DNA from: Arcticibacterium luteifluviistationis
Lineage (GTDB): Bacteria; Bacteroidota; Bacteroidia; Cytophagales; Spirosomataceae
Direction of reading: 5' to 3'
Assembly: GCF_003258705.1 (NCBI RefSeq)
Contig: NZ_CP029480.1
Location: 558,001-622,000, forward strand
Length of the DNA stretch: 64,000 bases
A program made the position numbers and the translations under genes. Shown here piece by piece: positions 26,570 to 36,163 of this stretch (its first letter is position 1; each line of letters begins with the position of its first letter). The notes under the pieces are model-generated. The model had not been told where the DNA came from, did not search any database, and saw only the letters and a program-made list of their open reading frames with translations.

Positions 26570-26905
26570 ATTATAAAAAGGCTTTAAGTCCAATTAGACA
26601 TTAGCCAATCGGAATAGCAGACACTAAAAGGATTTTCACTCTGAAAATGACTGGGATTATTCTATTCTAGTTCTAAACATAAAATACTGAAAGCCATAAA
26701 TACGGGACTATTCGGCTACACTCTTTGGCATTTGATATGGAAGAGATAAGAAAATCAAAAAAGTAGCGGTAAATTTAAAAGCAAGATTAGTCCAAAAGAC
26801 ATTCACTCATGAGAGTGCAGATTAAGCTGTCTAAACAGAGTGAATTACTGTTAGTCAAAGCCATCAAGCAAATTATATCAACCCTTAAAATATAAAAAAA
26901 CAAGT
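26570..26905. other. 336-bp intergenic region, no gene recognised
   Basis: Both strands were read for remnants and none was identified. CACTC-atga-GAGTG, near 26806-26819, is a small hairpin. There is no strong terminator and no exact TAnnTTTG element near the next gene. Confidence 0.5.
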
Positions 26906-28096
26906 ATGAATATTTATCTAAATACCCTGTTATGTAGCGGTATTGTGTTACTTATGGCCAGTTGCACTTCGCAGCCAGAGGCTATAAAAGGCAGTTTTGG
27001 CTTTGATTTAAATTTTCTAAAAAAGTATCAAAAGGTAATTACCTTAGAAGAAAACAACGGCAAGAGTCAGCTCATTCTTTTACCAGATTTACAAGGCCGG
27101 GTTATGACTAGCACCGCTAATGGGCTAGAAGGAAACAGCTACGGCTGGCTAAACTACGACCTGATAACTTCAGGAAAATTTGAGGAACATTTTAGCCCTT
27201 TTGGAGGCGAAGAACGTTTTTGGATGGGTCCCGAAGGAGGCCAATATGCCATATTCTTTAAAAAAGGAAGTGAATTCACCTTTGACAACTGGTATACGCC
27301 TAAAGGAATAGATACGGAAGCCTATGAAATCATTTCACAATCTAGTAATGAAGTACTTTTTCAAAAAAAGATGTCTTTGCTAAATTATCAAGATTTCAAG
27401 TTTGACATTGAAGTAAATCGAAAGATTTCAATATTAAACCAAACTCAAATAGAAAAGGATTTAGGGCTAGATATGCCTGCCAATATTAATTTTGTAGGCT
27501 ACCAATCTAACAATGAAATAGTCAATGTAGGCGAACAAGCTTGGTCTAAAAAGTCAGGTTTATTATCCATATGGATTTTGGGGATGTACATGCCCTCAAA
27601 AAATACCACAGTGGTACTTCCATATAAAGATTCATTAGCTTTAAATACCTCCTACTTTGGCACTATCCCTCCCGGAAAACTCAAAATAACAGATAAACAT
27701 GTGATGTTTAATGGTGATGGTACTTCTCGTTTTAAACTAGGTATTCCACCAAAAAATGTACTCCCTTATGCAGGAAGTTATGACGCAGACAAGAAAACGC
27801 TCACCATCATAAATTATACTTTTGAAGGAGACTCTACTTATGTAAACTCAGAATGGAGGGAGCAAGAAAACCCGTATGAAGGTGATGTGGTAAATTCTTA
27901 TAATGACGGTCCTTTAGAAAATGGAGGCCAGTTAGGCCCATTCTATGAATTGGAATCTTCTTCAAGCACTAAAGAATTGAAGCCTGGAGAATCTATAAAA
28001 CATACACATAAAACTTACCATTTTGAAGGGAGTTTTGAAGGCTTAAATAAAATATCCAAACAGCTGTTAAACAAGGATTTAAACGAACTAAACTAA
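26906..28096 (+). CDS. DUF6786-like lipoprotein
   Basis: A 396-residue lipoprotein with signal and lipobox LLMASC (about residue 20). The conserved start is FGFDLNFLKKYQKVITLEEN, then QLILLPDLQGRVMTSTA and FSPFGGEERFWMGPEGGQYA, and near the end GQLGPFYELESSS. I recall this pattern as DUF6786, a family of unknown function whose strand pattern resembles galactose-mutarotase-like domains. The acidic and aromatic residues suggest sugar binding, but this is inference. It is a single-gene unit with a strong terminator behind it. Confidence 0.78.
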   Translation: MNIYLNTLLCSGIVLLMASCTSQPEAIKGSFGFDLNFLKKYQKVITLEENNGKSQLILLPDLQGRVMTSTANGLEGNSYGWLNYDLITSGKFEEHFSPFGGEERFWMGPEGGQYAIFFKKGSEFTFDNWYTPKGIDTEAYEIISQSSNEVLFQKKMSLLNYQDFKFDIEVNRKISILNQTQIEKDLGLDMPANINFVGYQSNNEIVNVGEQAWSKKSGLLSIWILGMYMPSKNTTVVLPYKDSLALNTSYFGTIPPGKLKITDKHVMFNGDGTSRFKLGIPPKNVLPYAGSYDADKKTLTIINYTFEGDSTYVNSEWREQENPYEGDVVNSYNDGPLENGGQLGPFYELESSSSTKELKPGESIKHTHKTYHFEGSFEGLNKISKQLLNKDLNELN

Positions 28097-28212
28097 AACA
28101 CTTTCTTTTACTAGCATTCTCTTTTATCAATGTAGTACTAAGAATTCTAATAACACAGTACATACTGAGGCTAAAATAGCCCCAGTATACAAATCAATTT
28201 ATTAAGTAACGC

Positions 28213-28250
28213 AACGATACATGGCCTTTTAGACCGTGTATCGTTTTTTT
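28213..28250 (+). terminator. Strong intrinsic terminator after the DUF6786-like gene
   Basis: AACGATACATGG (28213-28224) pairs with CCGTGTATCGTT (28234-28245) with one T-G pair, 9-nt loop, followed by a run of seven T. It lies in a 379-bp region without other genes. Confidence 0.88.
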
Positions 28251-28371
28251 CATCTTCTTCTATAGGTTTTAAATAACGGTATTTACAAGGGGCTTGAAGC
28301 CGAAAAAAGATACTATTTGGGGTATTCTGGAAAGCTAAATATTACCTGACGTTTTTAGTCTTTAAAACAAA

Positions 28372-28387
28372 CCTGATAAGTATCAGG
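28372..28387. promoter_or_regulatory. Perfect 16-bp palindrome, possible operator
   Basis: CCTGATAAGTATCAGG has perfect 7-bp arms around AG. It lies about 90 bp upstream of the small lipoprotein gene. No regulator gene is adjacent, so its role is open. Confidence 0.3.
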
Positions 28388-28475
28388 ACCTATGAATTTT
28401 CTAATCAATTTGTATTTACTACATTCGAAACTTAGACAAGTTTTAAGACCAAATACATAGATATTGATAAGTACT

Positions 28476-28649
28476 GTGAAAAGAAGCCTCTTAGCCTTAC
28501 TTCTATTTTTTACAACAATCGGCTGTAAAGAAAGTGCTACCCCAAATACTAACGAATCAAATTCCAAAGAAATAACAAAGGATAAAAGTTATACTAGAAC
28601 CGGTAGCTTAACACAAGTGCTTGAAACACAAATGGAACAGAATGTTTAG
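28476..28649 (+). CDS. Small lipoprotein of unknown function
   Basis: A possible 57-residue lipoprotein: VKRSLLALLLFFTTIGCKES has a clear lipobox (TIGC) and a mature part rich in Asn, Thr and Lys. GTG at 28476 gives a cleaner signal than TTG at 28464. Its end overlaps the start of the YoaK-like gene by 8 bp, which suggests translational coupling. The N-terminal lipoprotein signal supports a real gene; no function is known. Confidence 0.5.
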   Translation: MKRSLLALLLFFTTIGCKESATPNTNESNSKEITKDKSYTRTGSLTQVLETQMEQNV

Positions 28650-29403
28650 ACATCAAGGAAAAAGCAGAACTTTAGAACACAACTTACGAATTGCTACTAT
28701 TCTATCCTTTGTAGCTGGCATTGTAAATATTACGGGCTTCTTATCTTTTAAACAACTGACTACAAACGTAACTGGACATTTCGCTCTGTTTATAAGTGAT
28801 GTTGCCAATTTCGAGTTTTGGAAAGGGACCATTTATTTCCTTTATATTTTTTCTTTCCTTTTTGGTTCTTTCCTATCCAGTTTTTTAATTGAGACGTTTA
28901 GAGAAAACAGGAAACATAATATTTTTGTTTTACCCACAATAATTGAAGCCTTAATTCTAACATCAATTGCCATTCTTAGTGATGTTGCTGTAATAAGATA
29001 TCCCAACTTAATTATTTGTTTACTACTTTTTTCAATGGGATTGCAAAATTCTTTTGTTACAAAAATTTCAAATGCCGTAGTTAGAACAACCCATTTAACT
29101 GGGCTTTTTACTGACTTAGGAATTGAACTTTCACAATTACTTTTCCCTAAATCTTATCCTAAAAGAGACAAAATTAAAGCCACTATAAAATTGCGGATTT
29201 ATATTATTTGCTTCTTCTTTCTCGGTGGAATAATAGGAGGATTTCTTTATTCCAGCCTTGGTTTGAAATTAAACACACTAATTCTTGGAGCAATAGTTTT
29301 ACTAATAAGTCTGTTTTATGACGATTTAAGATATCGATTAATCATAACTAACAGAAAATACAAACAAAAGAAAAAACCGAACGCAATTCATAAAAGGTCA
29401 TAA
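28642..29403 (+). CDS. YoaK/DUF1275 family membrane protein
   Basis: A 253-residue integral membrane protein with about six or seven helices. ATG at 28642 is chosen over the TTG at 28621. The family signature is AGIVNITGFLSFKQLTTNVTG near residue 30, a Gly/Asn/Thr-rich first helix block, and a later block FSMGLQNSFVTKISNAVVR, followed by TTHLTGLFTDLGIELSQL. All are typical of DUF1275. Function of this family is unknown. The C-terminal tail is very basic (RKYKQKKKPNAIHKRS). Confidence 0.88.
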   Translation: MFRHQGKSRTLEHNLRIATILSFVAGIVNITGFLSFKQLTTNVTGHFALFISDVANFEFWKGTIYFLYIFSFLFGSFLSSFLIETFRENRKHNIFVLPTIIEALILTSIAILSDVAVIRYPNLIICLLLFSMGLQNSFVTKISNAVVRTTHLTGLFTDLGIELSQLLFPKSYPKRDKIKATIKLRIYIICFFFLGGIIGGFLYSSLGLKLNTLILGAIVLLISLFYDDLRYRLIITNRKYKQKKKPNAIHKRS

Positions 29404-29642
29404 GCTATAGAGCATATGATGAGCGTGTAAATTATATTACTTAAATTCTTCTTTTAAAACGCTAATTCGTCATTCAAAGCACTCGCATCGTGTACAATTA
29501 ACTCTCTAATCTGAGTCTATTTACTAATCCCTATATCTATCCAGACTTGTACATTTTTTCCGGTTTATATTTTCTAAATCAGAGCCTAAACCCACATAAA
29601 AGTCTTAGACCAAGCCTTGGTACTAATACGAAAACAAGAACA

Positions 29643-30158
29643 ATGTTGAGAAAAATAACGAAGATTTCATTGCCCTTATTAGCAATTCTAATTATCGGTT
29701 TTTTGATTCCACAGCACTTAAAAATGCCTGTTAAAGGAGCTAGCAAATCTAGCTATAACTCCCAATCATTTTGGTTTTACCCATGGGGAAAATCAATCAC
29801 ACATAAAGGAGTAGATATTTTCGCAAAAAAAGGAACCGACATCAATTCTTCAACCGCTGGTTTGGTATTAATTTCAGGAGAAATAGGTATGGGCGGGAAA
29901 TTTGTTCTAACACTCGGGCCTAAGTGGCGATTACATTATTATGCACATCTGAATGAAATTAAAACGTCTCCTTTATCCTTTGTAAATAAAAGCTCAATAA
30001 TTGGAACGGTTGGAGCAACTGGAAATGCTGCAGGAAAGCCACCGCATCTACATTATTCCATTTTTACACTTATTCCCTACGTTTGGAGATTTGATTCAGA
30101 CATACAAGGTTGGCAGAAAATGTTCTACTTAAACCCGATAGAGTATTTAACAAATTGA
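29643..30158 (+). CDS. M23 family metallopeptidase (LytM/LysM-type endopeptidase)
   Basis: A 171-residue exported peptidase. ATG 29643 is preferred over 29547 because it begins a signal anchor (KISLPLLAILIIGFLIP). The M23 zinc site is HKGVDIF (His54, Asp58) and PHLHYSI (His-x-His near residue 140). Between them lies GLVLISGEIGMGGKFVLTLG and WRLHYYAHLNE. Such enzymes cut peptide cross-links of peptidoglycan. The protein is short, without the usual coiled-coil or LysM domain, which suggests either simple wall remodelling or a host- or prey-directed lysin. It is a single-gene unit. Confidence 0.88.
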   Translation: MLRKITKISLPLLAILIIGFLIPQHLKMPVKGASKSSYNSQSFWFYPWGKSITHKGVDIFAKKGTDINSSTAGLVLISGEIGMGGKFVLTLGPKWRLHYYAHLNEIKTSPLSFVNKSSIIGTVGATGNAAGKPPHLHYSIFTLIPYVWRFDSDIQGWQKMFYLNPIEYLTN

Positions 30159-30406
30159 CAGTTAATGAAACTACCAAAACCTCAAACAATTAATTCCTTG
30201 GCTTAACTTACATACGCCCACTTATAGCTATTTTTCATTTACTAAAGCTCCTTAATAAACCATACATAAACTGTTATCGTAATTATTCAAAACAAGTTCG
30301 TGCTGAATACGGTATTATCGCTTTTGACAAACCTACAATGGTATTATTTAAGATAAGGGCCTTATATTGTATACATCAACAGACTTCTAAAAGATAATAG
30401 CCCAAT

Positions 30407-31243
30407 ATGATTAAACTATCTAAAGCTCTAATTCTTCTCTTTTCCGTTTTCTTCTTAGCCAGTTGCTCTTCTCAAAAAACAGTTAGCGACTTACCTTACA
30501 TTAAGAATTCCAAAACTTTAGTAAAATCTTCTCCCAAACTAGATGTTTACCAACCTCCTAAATCTGAAAACAATCCTGTGGTTATTTTCATCCATGGAGG
30601 GAATTGGGACGCAGGAAACAAAGATATTTACACCTTCCTAGGTCGCAATTTTGCTAAAAAAGGAATTGTAAGCGTGATCCCGAATTATACCTTAAGTCCT
30701 AATGGAAGCTATGATAATATGGCAAAAGATGTTTCAGCAGCTATTCAATGGACCTCGGATAATATTGCAAAACATAATGGAAATCCTAATGAGATTTTTC
30801 TAATGGGACACTCGGCTGGCGGTCATTTGATTGCACTGGCAGGTACCAATCCTAAGTATTCAGAAACTGCCAATTTGGTTAAGGGTATTATACTAAATGA
30901 TGCCGCTGGATTAGATATGTATTCCTATTTAAAAGAAAACCCACCTTCTAAAAGCCACCATTATAAAGTTACTTGGACTGAAGATGAGGCCAATTGGAAG
31001 GATGCTTCGCCTATTTATTTTTTATCCGAAAAAGTACCGCCCTTTTTAGTCTATACGGGTACCAAAACGTATCCCTCCATTATTTCTGGGAATAAAGGTT
31101 TTGTTAAAAAACTTAATCAATTCCAGCCAAGTGTAACCATAAAATTTCTACCTAAGAAACATGTACCCATGATGCGTCAATTCTTCTTTCCGTGGAATAG
31201 GCACTACAAAGAAATTACTGAATTTATAGATATTCATAAATAG
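30407..31243 (+). CDS. Alpha/beta hydrolase (esterase) lipoprotein
   Basis: A 278-residue lipoprotein (lipobox LASC, about residue 20) with an alpha/beta hydrolase fold like carboxylesterases and acetyl-xylan esterase relatives. The oxyanion motif is VVIFIHGGNWDAG, and the nucleophile elbow is LMGHSAGGHLIALAG. The catalytic His is likely in KKHVPMMRQF, and the Asp may be in an earlier block near FLVYTGTK. Substrate is not predicted. It stands alone; upstream, ATAAGG-G-CCTTAT (30353-30365) is a near-perfect palindrome. Confidence 0.88.
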   Translation: MIKLSKALILLFSVFFLASCSSQKTVSDLPYIKNSKTLVKSSPKLDVYQPPKSENNPVVIFIHGGNWDAGNKDIYTFLGRNFAKKGIVSVIPNYTLSPNGSYDNMAKDVSAAIQWTSDNIAKHNGNPNEIFLMGHSAGGHLIALAGTNPKYSETANLVKGIILNDAAGLDMYSYLKENPPSKSHHYKVTWTEDEANWKDASPIYFLSEKVPPFLVYTGTKTYPSIISGNKGFVKKLNQFQPSVTIKFLPKKHVPMMRQFFFPWNRHYKEITEFIDIHK

Positions 31244-31265
31244 GTAATTACAGACTATTGTATGA

Positions 31266-31452
31266 GTACCTGGATGCAAAGCTAGTTTTGAGACCGGAAA
31301 CGGTACCCAGTACCTAGAAATATGGAAATATTTGAATGTAGCGTATGTCAATGATTTTAAATTGGGAAAGCTAAAAAAGTGGTTTGATGAAGAATATAAA
31401 GACGCCTTCCTTGACTGACTGGTATAGTATTCCGGAAAAGTCCTTCTGGTGA
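31266..31452 (+). pseudogene. Unidentified frameshifted gene remnant
   Basis: In one frame the DNA reads PGCKASFETGNGTQYLEIW, KYLNVAYVNDFKLGKLKKW, FDEEYKDAFLD and then stops at TGA 31416-31418. A tandem copy GACTGACT sits exactly there. Removing one GACT continues the frame as WYSIPEKSFW, ending at TGA 31450-31452. This looks like the C-terminal end of a protein inactivated by a 4-bp duplication, with the N-terminal part lost. I cannot identify the family. It fills part of a 570-bp region before the metal ATPase in which nothing else was recognised. Confidence 0.4.
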
Positions 31453-31813
31453 TAATGGATAAAATAATTGCCAGGTTTTAGACTTAAGGATAGCTTATTT
31501 AAGTTTTTCCCTACCAAAAAATTCTTGGCCAGAATCTAACATTCATTCTTAGTTCCTCTCCATACCTTTAATTGGAGTCAAAGGTATACAGCAAAGTGTT
31601 AAAGAAAATCACTTCCGTATGGGTAGAGAGATGGCTCAAAAGGAATAAAAAACTCTGCAAAATAATCGTTAAAGAAAGCTTACCGTTGTACTATTTTAGC
31701 GTAGCCTTGTAAGGAAACTTGAAAAGGAACTAAACCTAAAGCAAAACCACGGAGGAAACAGTACTTTTTCTCTTCAAATCAAAACATTAGATTTATACAT
31801 AAGCTAATTCCAA

Positions 31814-33766
31814 ATGAAAAAAGAGAAGCTCAATTTAAGAGATATAAAACCTAAGTCTAAAAAAGAACAGGGGCATGATGATAGTCATAACCATGATGGC
31901 AACTCAAGTGAGTTTAAAGCTTATTTACCAGCCATACTTAGTTTTGCAATGCTCATTATTGGGATTGCTCTAGATTATTTTGACATTACTTTTTTCAAAG
32001 ATTGGATACGTATTGTTTGGTATGGCATCGCCTATTTACCTGTCGGCCTTCCCGTACTAAAAGCTGGATGGAAAAGTATTAAAAAAGGAGATGTTTTTAC
32101 AGAATTTTTCCTAATGTCTCTAGCTACCGTTGGAGCATTTATAATAGGAGAATATCCAGAAGGAGTTGCGGTCATGCTGTTTTATGCCGTTGGAGAGCTA
32201 TTTCAAAGTGCCGCCGTTAAGAAAGCGAAAGGAAATATTAAAGCTTTACTAAATGTACGCCCTAAAGAAGCCCATGTTTTCCGTAATGGTGATATAGAAA
32301 GTGTAGCACCAGAAACTATTGCTATAGGCGAAATCATTCAAATTAGAGTAGGTGAAAAATTCCCTTTAGACGGAGTTTTGACTTCTAAAAAAGCCTCAAT
32401 TAATACAGCAGCTCTTACAGGAGAAAGTAAACCTGATACCATTACCAAAGGTGCCAAGGTATTTGCAGGAAGTATCAACCTTGAAACCGTCATTGAAGTT
32501 GAAGTCACCAAAGAATTCAAAGACAGCTCTATTGCCAGAATCTTAGATTTAGTTCAAAATGCCACAGCACGAAAATCTAAAACAGAATTATTTATAAGAC
32601 GATTTGCTCGTATTTACACGCCAATTGTTGTCTTTTCAGCAATTGGCGTAACCTTGTTACCTTACTTTTTTGTAGAAGACTATGTATTTACCGATTGGTT
32701 ATATAGAGCATTAATTTTCTTGGTTATTTCCTGCCCTTGTGCTTTGGTGATTTCTATTCCTTTAGGATATTTCGGTGGATTAGGAGCAGCTTCAAAAAAT
32801 GGAATTCTATTTAAAGGAGCTTCTTTTCTAGATACCATGACCAAAATAAACACATTGGTCATGGACAAAACAGGAACTGTGACCAAAGGCGTTTTTAAAA
32901 TCACAGAGATTAAAACCGTTGGCTGGGAAGAAAAGGAGTTCATGAAATACCTCATGGCCATGGAAAGACAATCTACCCATCCTATAGCTAAAGCCATTTC
33001 AGCTTATAAAACGGAAAATTCAGACTTTGATGCTTCTGATGTATCCGAAATAGCAGGGCAAGGCTTAAAAGGTATAGTTAATGGAAAAACTGTTTTGGTG
33101 GGGAATAAAGCTTTAATGACTGCCAACAGCATAGAAGTAATGGAGGATACAGAAAGTATTGTAGAATCCATTGTTTTAGTGGCTATCGATAATGCATTTG
33201 CAGGTTATGTGGTCATTGCAGATGAACTAAAAGACGACGCCAAAGAAACCATTACAAATCTCCATAAAGTGGGTATATCAAACATTATGATGCTTTCTGG
33301 AGATAAGCACTCCATTACCCAAAAAGTAGCATCCGAACTATCCATTGAAACAGCTAAAGGTGGCTTATTGCCAGAAGACAAATTAAACGAAGTTGAAAAG
33401 TTAAAGCTAAACCCTGACAACACAATTATTTTTATAGGTGATGGTATTAATGATGCCCCTGTTTTAGCAGCAAGCCATGTTGGGATAGCCATGGGTGGTT
33501 TAGGAAGTGATGTCGCCATTGAAACTGCAGATATTATTATTCAAACAGACCAACCATCAAAAGTCATTAAAGCCATAAGAATAAGTCGTTCTACCCGTAA
33601 AATTGTGTGGCAAAACATCATATTGGCTTTCGGTGTTAAACTAATTGTGCTCATTTTAGGAGCAGTAGGTTTAGCCACCATGTGGGAAGCCGTATTTGCA
33701 GATGTAGGTGTGGCTTTGTTAGCAATTTTGAACGCAGTTAGATTACAAAGAATGGAGTGGGATTAA
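31814..33766 (+). CDS. Heavy-metal-translocating P-type ATPase (Zn/Cd/Co type)
   Basis: A 650-residue P1B-type ATPase that exports divalent metals across the inner membrane. The metal-binding motif is CPC (residues 307-309, in SCPCALVISIPLG), the phosphorylation site is Asp351 in DKTGTVTKG, and other motifs are TGESKPDT, STHPIAKA and GDGINDAPVLAASH. The N-terminus has no CxxC HMA domain but a short His-rich segment HDDSHNHDGNS, which may bind metal. CPC with the C-terminal sequence AVFADVGVALLAILNAVRL fits zinc/cadmium pumps. No metalloregulator gene is adjacent. The gene is probably autonomous. Confidence 0.93.
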   Translation: MKKEKLNLRDIKPKSKKEQGHDDSHNHDGNSSEFKAYLPAILSFAMLIIGIALDYFDITFFKDWIRIVWYGIAYLPVGLPVLKAGWKSIKKGDVFTEFFLMSLATVGAFIIGEYPEGVAVMLFYAVGELFQSAAVKKAKGNIKALLNVRPKEAHVFRNGDIESVAPETIAIGEIIQIRVGEKFPLDGVLTSKKASINTAALTGESKPDTITKGAKVFAGSINLETVIEVEVTKEFKDSSIARILDLVQNATARKSKTELFIRRFARIYTPIVVFSAIGVTLLPYFFVEDYVFTDWLYRALIFLVISCPCALVISIPLGYFGGLGAASKNGILFKGASFLDTMTKINTLVMDKTGTVTKGVFKITEIKTVGWEEKEFMKYLMAMERQSTHPIAKAISAYKTENSDFDASDVSEIAGQGLKGIVNGKTVLVGNKALMTANSIEVMEDTESIVESIVLVAIDNAFAGYVVIADELKDDAKETITNLHKVGISNIMMLSGDKHSITQKVASELSIETAKGGLLPEDKLNEVEKLKLNPDNTIIFIGDGINDAPVLAASHVGIAMGGLGSDVAIETADIIIQTDQPSKVIKAIRISRSTRKIVWQNIILAFGVKLIVLILGAVGLATMWEAVFADVGVALLAILNAVRLQRMEWD

Positions 33767-33966
33767 AAACAATTGTCGAAATCAAGAATAAGGTTTCTTA
33801 ATTATCTCAAATGAACTTTGTCTTGCATTTTTCCCATTTAAGTAAGCTAAACCAAACGCTGTAAAGAGCTTCAGAAAATACAGGTGGCCATTATTTTTAG
33901 TTCTGTTACAGAAAATCATTAGCCAAAATACGCTCACTAGCAGATTTTTCTCGATTACTTTGCATT

Positions 33967-35325
33967 ATGAATACGTTTGAAGATTTTAAGATTAAAAAGC
34001 AATTAGTAAATGCCATAGCCGATTTAGGCTTTACGCAGCCTACGCCAATTCAGGAAGAATCTTATTCTACCATTTTGGCTGGCTCCGATTTTGTGGGAAT
34101 AGCCCAAACAGGAACGGGAAAAACAATTGCCTATTTACTTCCAATTTTACAAGGTTTGGAATTTTCCGAACAGCCACATCCTAGGGTTGTAATCTTGGCT
34201 CCAACCAGAGAGCTAGTTATTCAGATAGTAGAGCAAATAGAAAAACTAACACCTTACATCACTGTAAGAACCTTAGGGGTTTATGGTGGTACCAATAATA
34301 TAAAAGGGCAAAAATTAGCCGTAGCCGAGGGTGTAGACATTATAGTGGGTACTCCCAGAAGGCTATATGACCTTGTTATCAGCAATGTATTACGCCTAAA
34401 ATCAATCAAAAAACTGGTGATTGACGAAGTCGATATCATGCTTGATTTTGGTTATAAAACACAGTTGAAAAACATATTCGAGCACTTACCTACTAAGCGA
34501 CAGAATATCCTATTTTCTGCCACCATGACTACTTATGTAGATGAGTTAATTGATACTTTTCTGATTAATCCAGTTAAGAAAACCATTTCTCTTAGTGGTA
34601 CGCCACTGGAGAATATTAGTCAGTCAAAGTATGCTGTTCCTAACTTTTATACCAAAGCTAACTTACTAAATCATTTATTAGAAGATAAAGAAGAATACAG
34701 TAAAGTCTTAATTTTTGTAGGTACTAAAGTTAACGCTGATAGATTATTTGAAACATTAGATTTTGAATCTGAATCATCTGTAATTCACTCGCGTAAAGAG
34801 CAAAACCATCGTACTAATTCGATAGATAAGTTTGCAAACGGTACCAGTAGAATTTTAATAGCAACTGATGTAATTGCCCGTGGAATTGACATTGATAAAA
34901 TTAGTCATGTAATAAGTTTTGATACGCCTTTTTACCCTGAAAATTATATGCACCGAATTGGCCGAACCGGCCGAGCTGAACAGAAAGGGAAAGCCATTCT
35001 TCTTTATAGCGAAAAAGAAGAAACTTTAATGGACGACATTGAAAGCTTAATGACTTATACCATTCCCGAAATTGAATGGCCTGAAGAAGTGACTATAACT
35101 GGTCAACTTACTCCTGAGGAAAAGCTTAAACCTATACCACTGGACGAAATTGACCATAAAAGTTCAGAAATTGACAAGGGTGCTTCTTTTCAAGAGAAAT
35201 CGGCAAAAAACAGTAAAGAATTGAAGGAAAGGAAAAGTTACGACCGACTAATAAAAGAGCGTTATAAAAAACCAATTAGGCGTGGTGACAAAATTCAAAA
35301 CATGAAAAAGAAAAAGAGGAAGTAG
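33967..35325 (+). CDS. DEAD-box RNA helicase
   Basis: A 452-residue ATP-dependent RNA helicase. Motifs in order: Q motif FTQPTPIQEES, motif I AQTGTGKT, Ia PTRELV, Ib GTPRRL, II DEVD (in VIDEVDIML), III SAT (LFSATMT), then IV VLIFVGTK, V TDVIARGIDI and VI HRIGRTGRAE. Motif II is DEVD rather than DEAD, a substitution also found in other Bacteroidota helicases. The C-terminal tail is short and Lys-rich (IKERYKKPIRRGDKIQN), typical for RNA binding. It likely acts in ribosome assembly or RNA decay. A strong terminator follows. Confidence 0.95.
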   Translation: MNTFEDFKIKKQLVNAIADLGFTQPTPIQEESYSTILAGSDFVGIAQTGTGKTIAYLLPILQGLEFSEQPHPRVVILAPTRELVIQIVEQIEKLTPYITVRTLGVYGGTNNIKGQKLAVAEGVDIIVGTPRRLYDLVISNVLRLKSIKKLVIDEVDIMLDFGYKTQLKNIFEHLPTKRQNILFSATMTTYVDELIDTFLINPVKKTISLSGTPLENISQSKYAVPNFYTKANLLNHLLEDKEEYSKVLIFVGTKVNADRLFETLDFESESSVIHSRKEQNHRTNSIDKFANGTSRILIATDVIARGIDIDKISHVISFDTPFYPENYMHRIGRTGRAEQKGKAILLYSEKEETLMDDIESLMTYTIPEIEWPEEVTITGQLTPEEKLKPIPLDEIDHKSSEIDKGASFQEKSAKNSKELKERKSYDRLIKERYKKPIRRGDKIQNMKKKKRK

Positions 35326-35377
35326 TCTATTCAAAAGTGTCTAATCGATTCTTTTTTGCAACCGAAATACTAATACT

Positions 35378-35407
35378 AAAAAGCTTGGATTCAAATCCAA
35401 GCTTTTT
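35378..35407 (+). terminator. Strong intrinsic terminator after the DEAD-box helicase
   Basis: AAAAAGCTTGGAT (35378-35390) pairs perfectly with ATCCAAGCTTTTT (35395-35407) with a 4-nt loop; the 3' arm ends in five T. Confidence 0.88.
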
Positions 35408-35599
35408 CATTTATACCCACCTTCCTTAAAACCTTCATAAGGCTACAATGATTAATACAATTGCCATTGCCAATTATTAAAACTAATCAAAAAGCCCTTT
35501 GATTACCCCCTCAGTTAGGTTTAACTTTATTCTATAGTAAGTTACCATCTGAAAAAACATCAGAACAGAAACAGCAGAATCTATGAATCAGGTTTCTTC

Positions 35600-36163
35600 A
35601 TGAAGTTACACAAGGCTATTCGTTTTATTACCCTTATCACTGTTTTGATTATTCAAATTGTTTTTTTGAGTACAATAGTCAAAGAGAAATATGAAACAGA
35701 CCATTACACTGCCGCACTATCTATTCTGTTCATTGCGGTAACTATTATTTTTGGATACCGTTACCTTGATTTACATCACGAAGAATATTCGTACGAAAAA
35801 ATATCAGTAGCAATATGGGTTCCTATTGGAGCCGTGGCTTGCTATCTTTTAAATTCTTTCACAGGATTTGGAAGCGTTTTATCAGCTGGGATTTTAGGTA
35901 CTTTGGCTTCATTTATTCCTGCAATAAAGAAAGAGTCTCTCTATTTCGAAAAATTACCTCCAGCCATATACTGTGGTGCTTTCGTAGGCATGTCCAGTGT
36001 TGAAATTGCACCATCTATTAATTACGTGATAGACGCAGGAGTATTAGCAGGAATCTTTCTTATGTTATCGAAAAGCTTATTTCTCGGCATTGGTGGTAAG
36101 CTAGGAACTATAGCATTTGGAGGAGTTGCCCTTGTTTCTCTTCTATATTCCTTATTATCATGA
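35600..36163 (+). CDS. Multi-helix membrane protein, first of a coupled pair
   Basis: A 187-residue membrane protein with about six hydrophobic segments (for example FITLITVLIIQIVFLSTIV, YTAALSILFIAVTIIFGY and GSVLSAGILGTLASFIP), and a final one near LGTIAFGGVALVSLLYSLLS. Between helices 1 and 2 is a charged KEKYETDHY segment. The last residues overlap the next start in an ATGA (36160-36163), so both are translationally coupled. No family is recognised. Similar size and layout suggest that the pair forms one membrane complex, possibly a transporter, but this is speculation. Confidence 0.65.
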   Translation: MKLHKAIRFITLITVLIIQIVFLSTIVKEKYETDHYTAALSILFIAVTIIFGYRYLDLHHEEYSYEKISVAIWVPIGAVACYLLNSFTGFGSVLSAGILGTLASFIPAIKKESLYFEKLPPAIYCGAFVGMSSVEIAPSINYVIDAGVLAGIFLMLSKSLFLGIGGKLGTIAFGGVALVSLLYSLLS

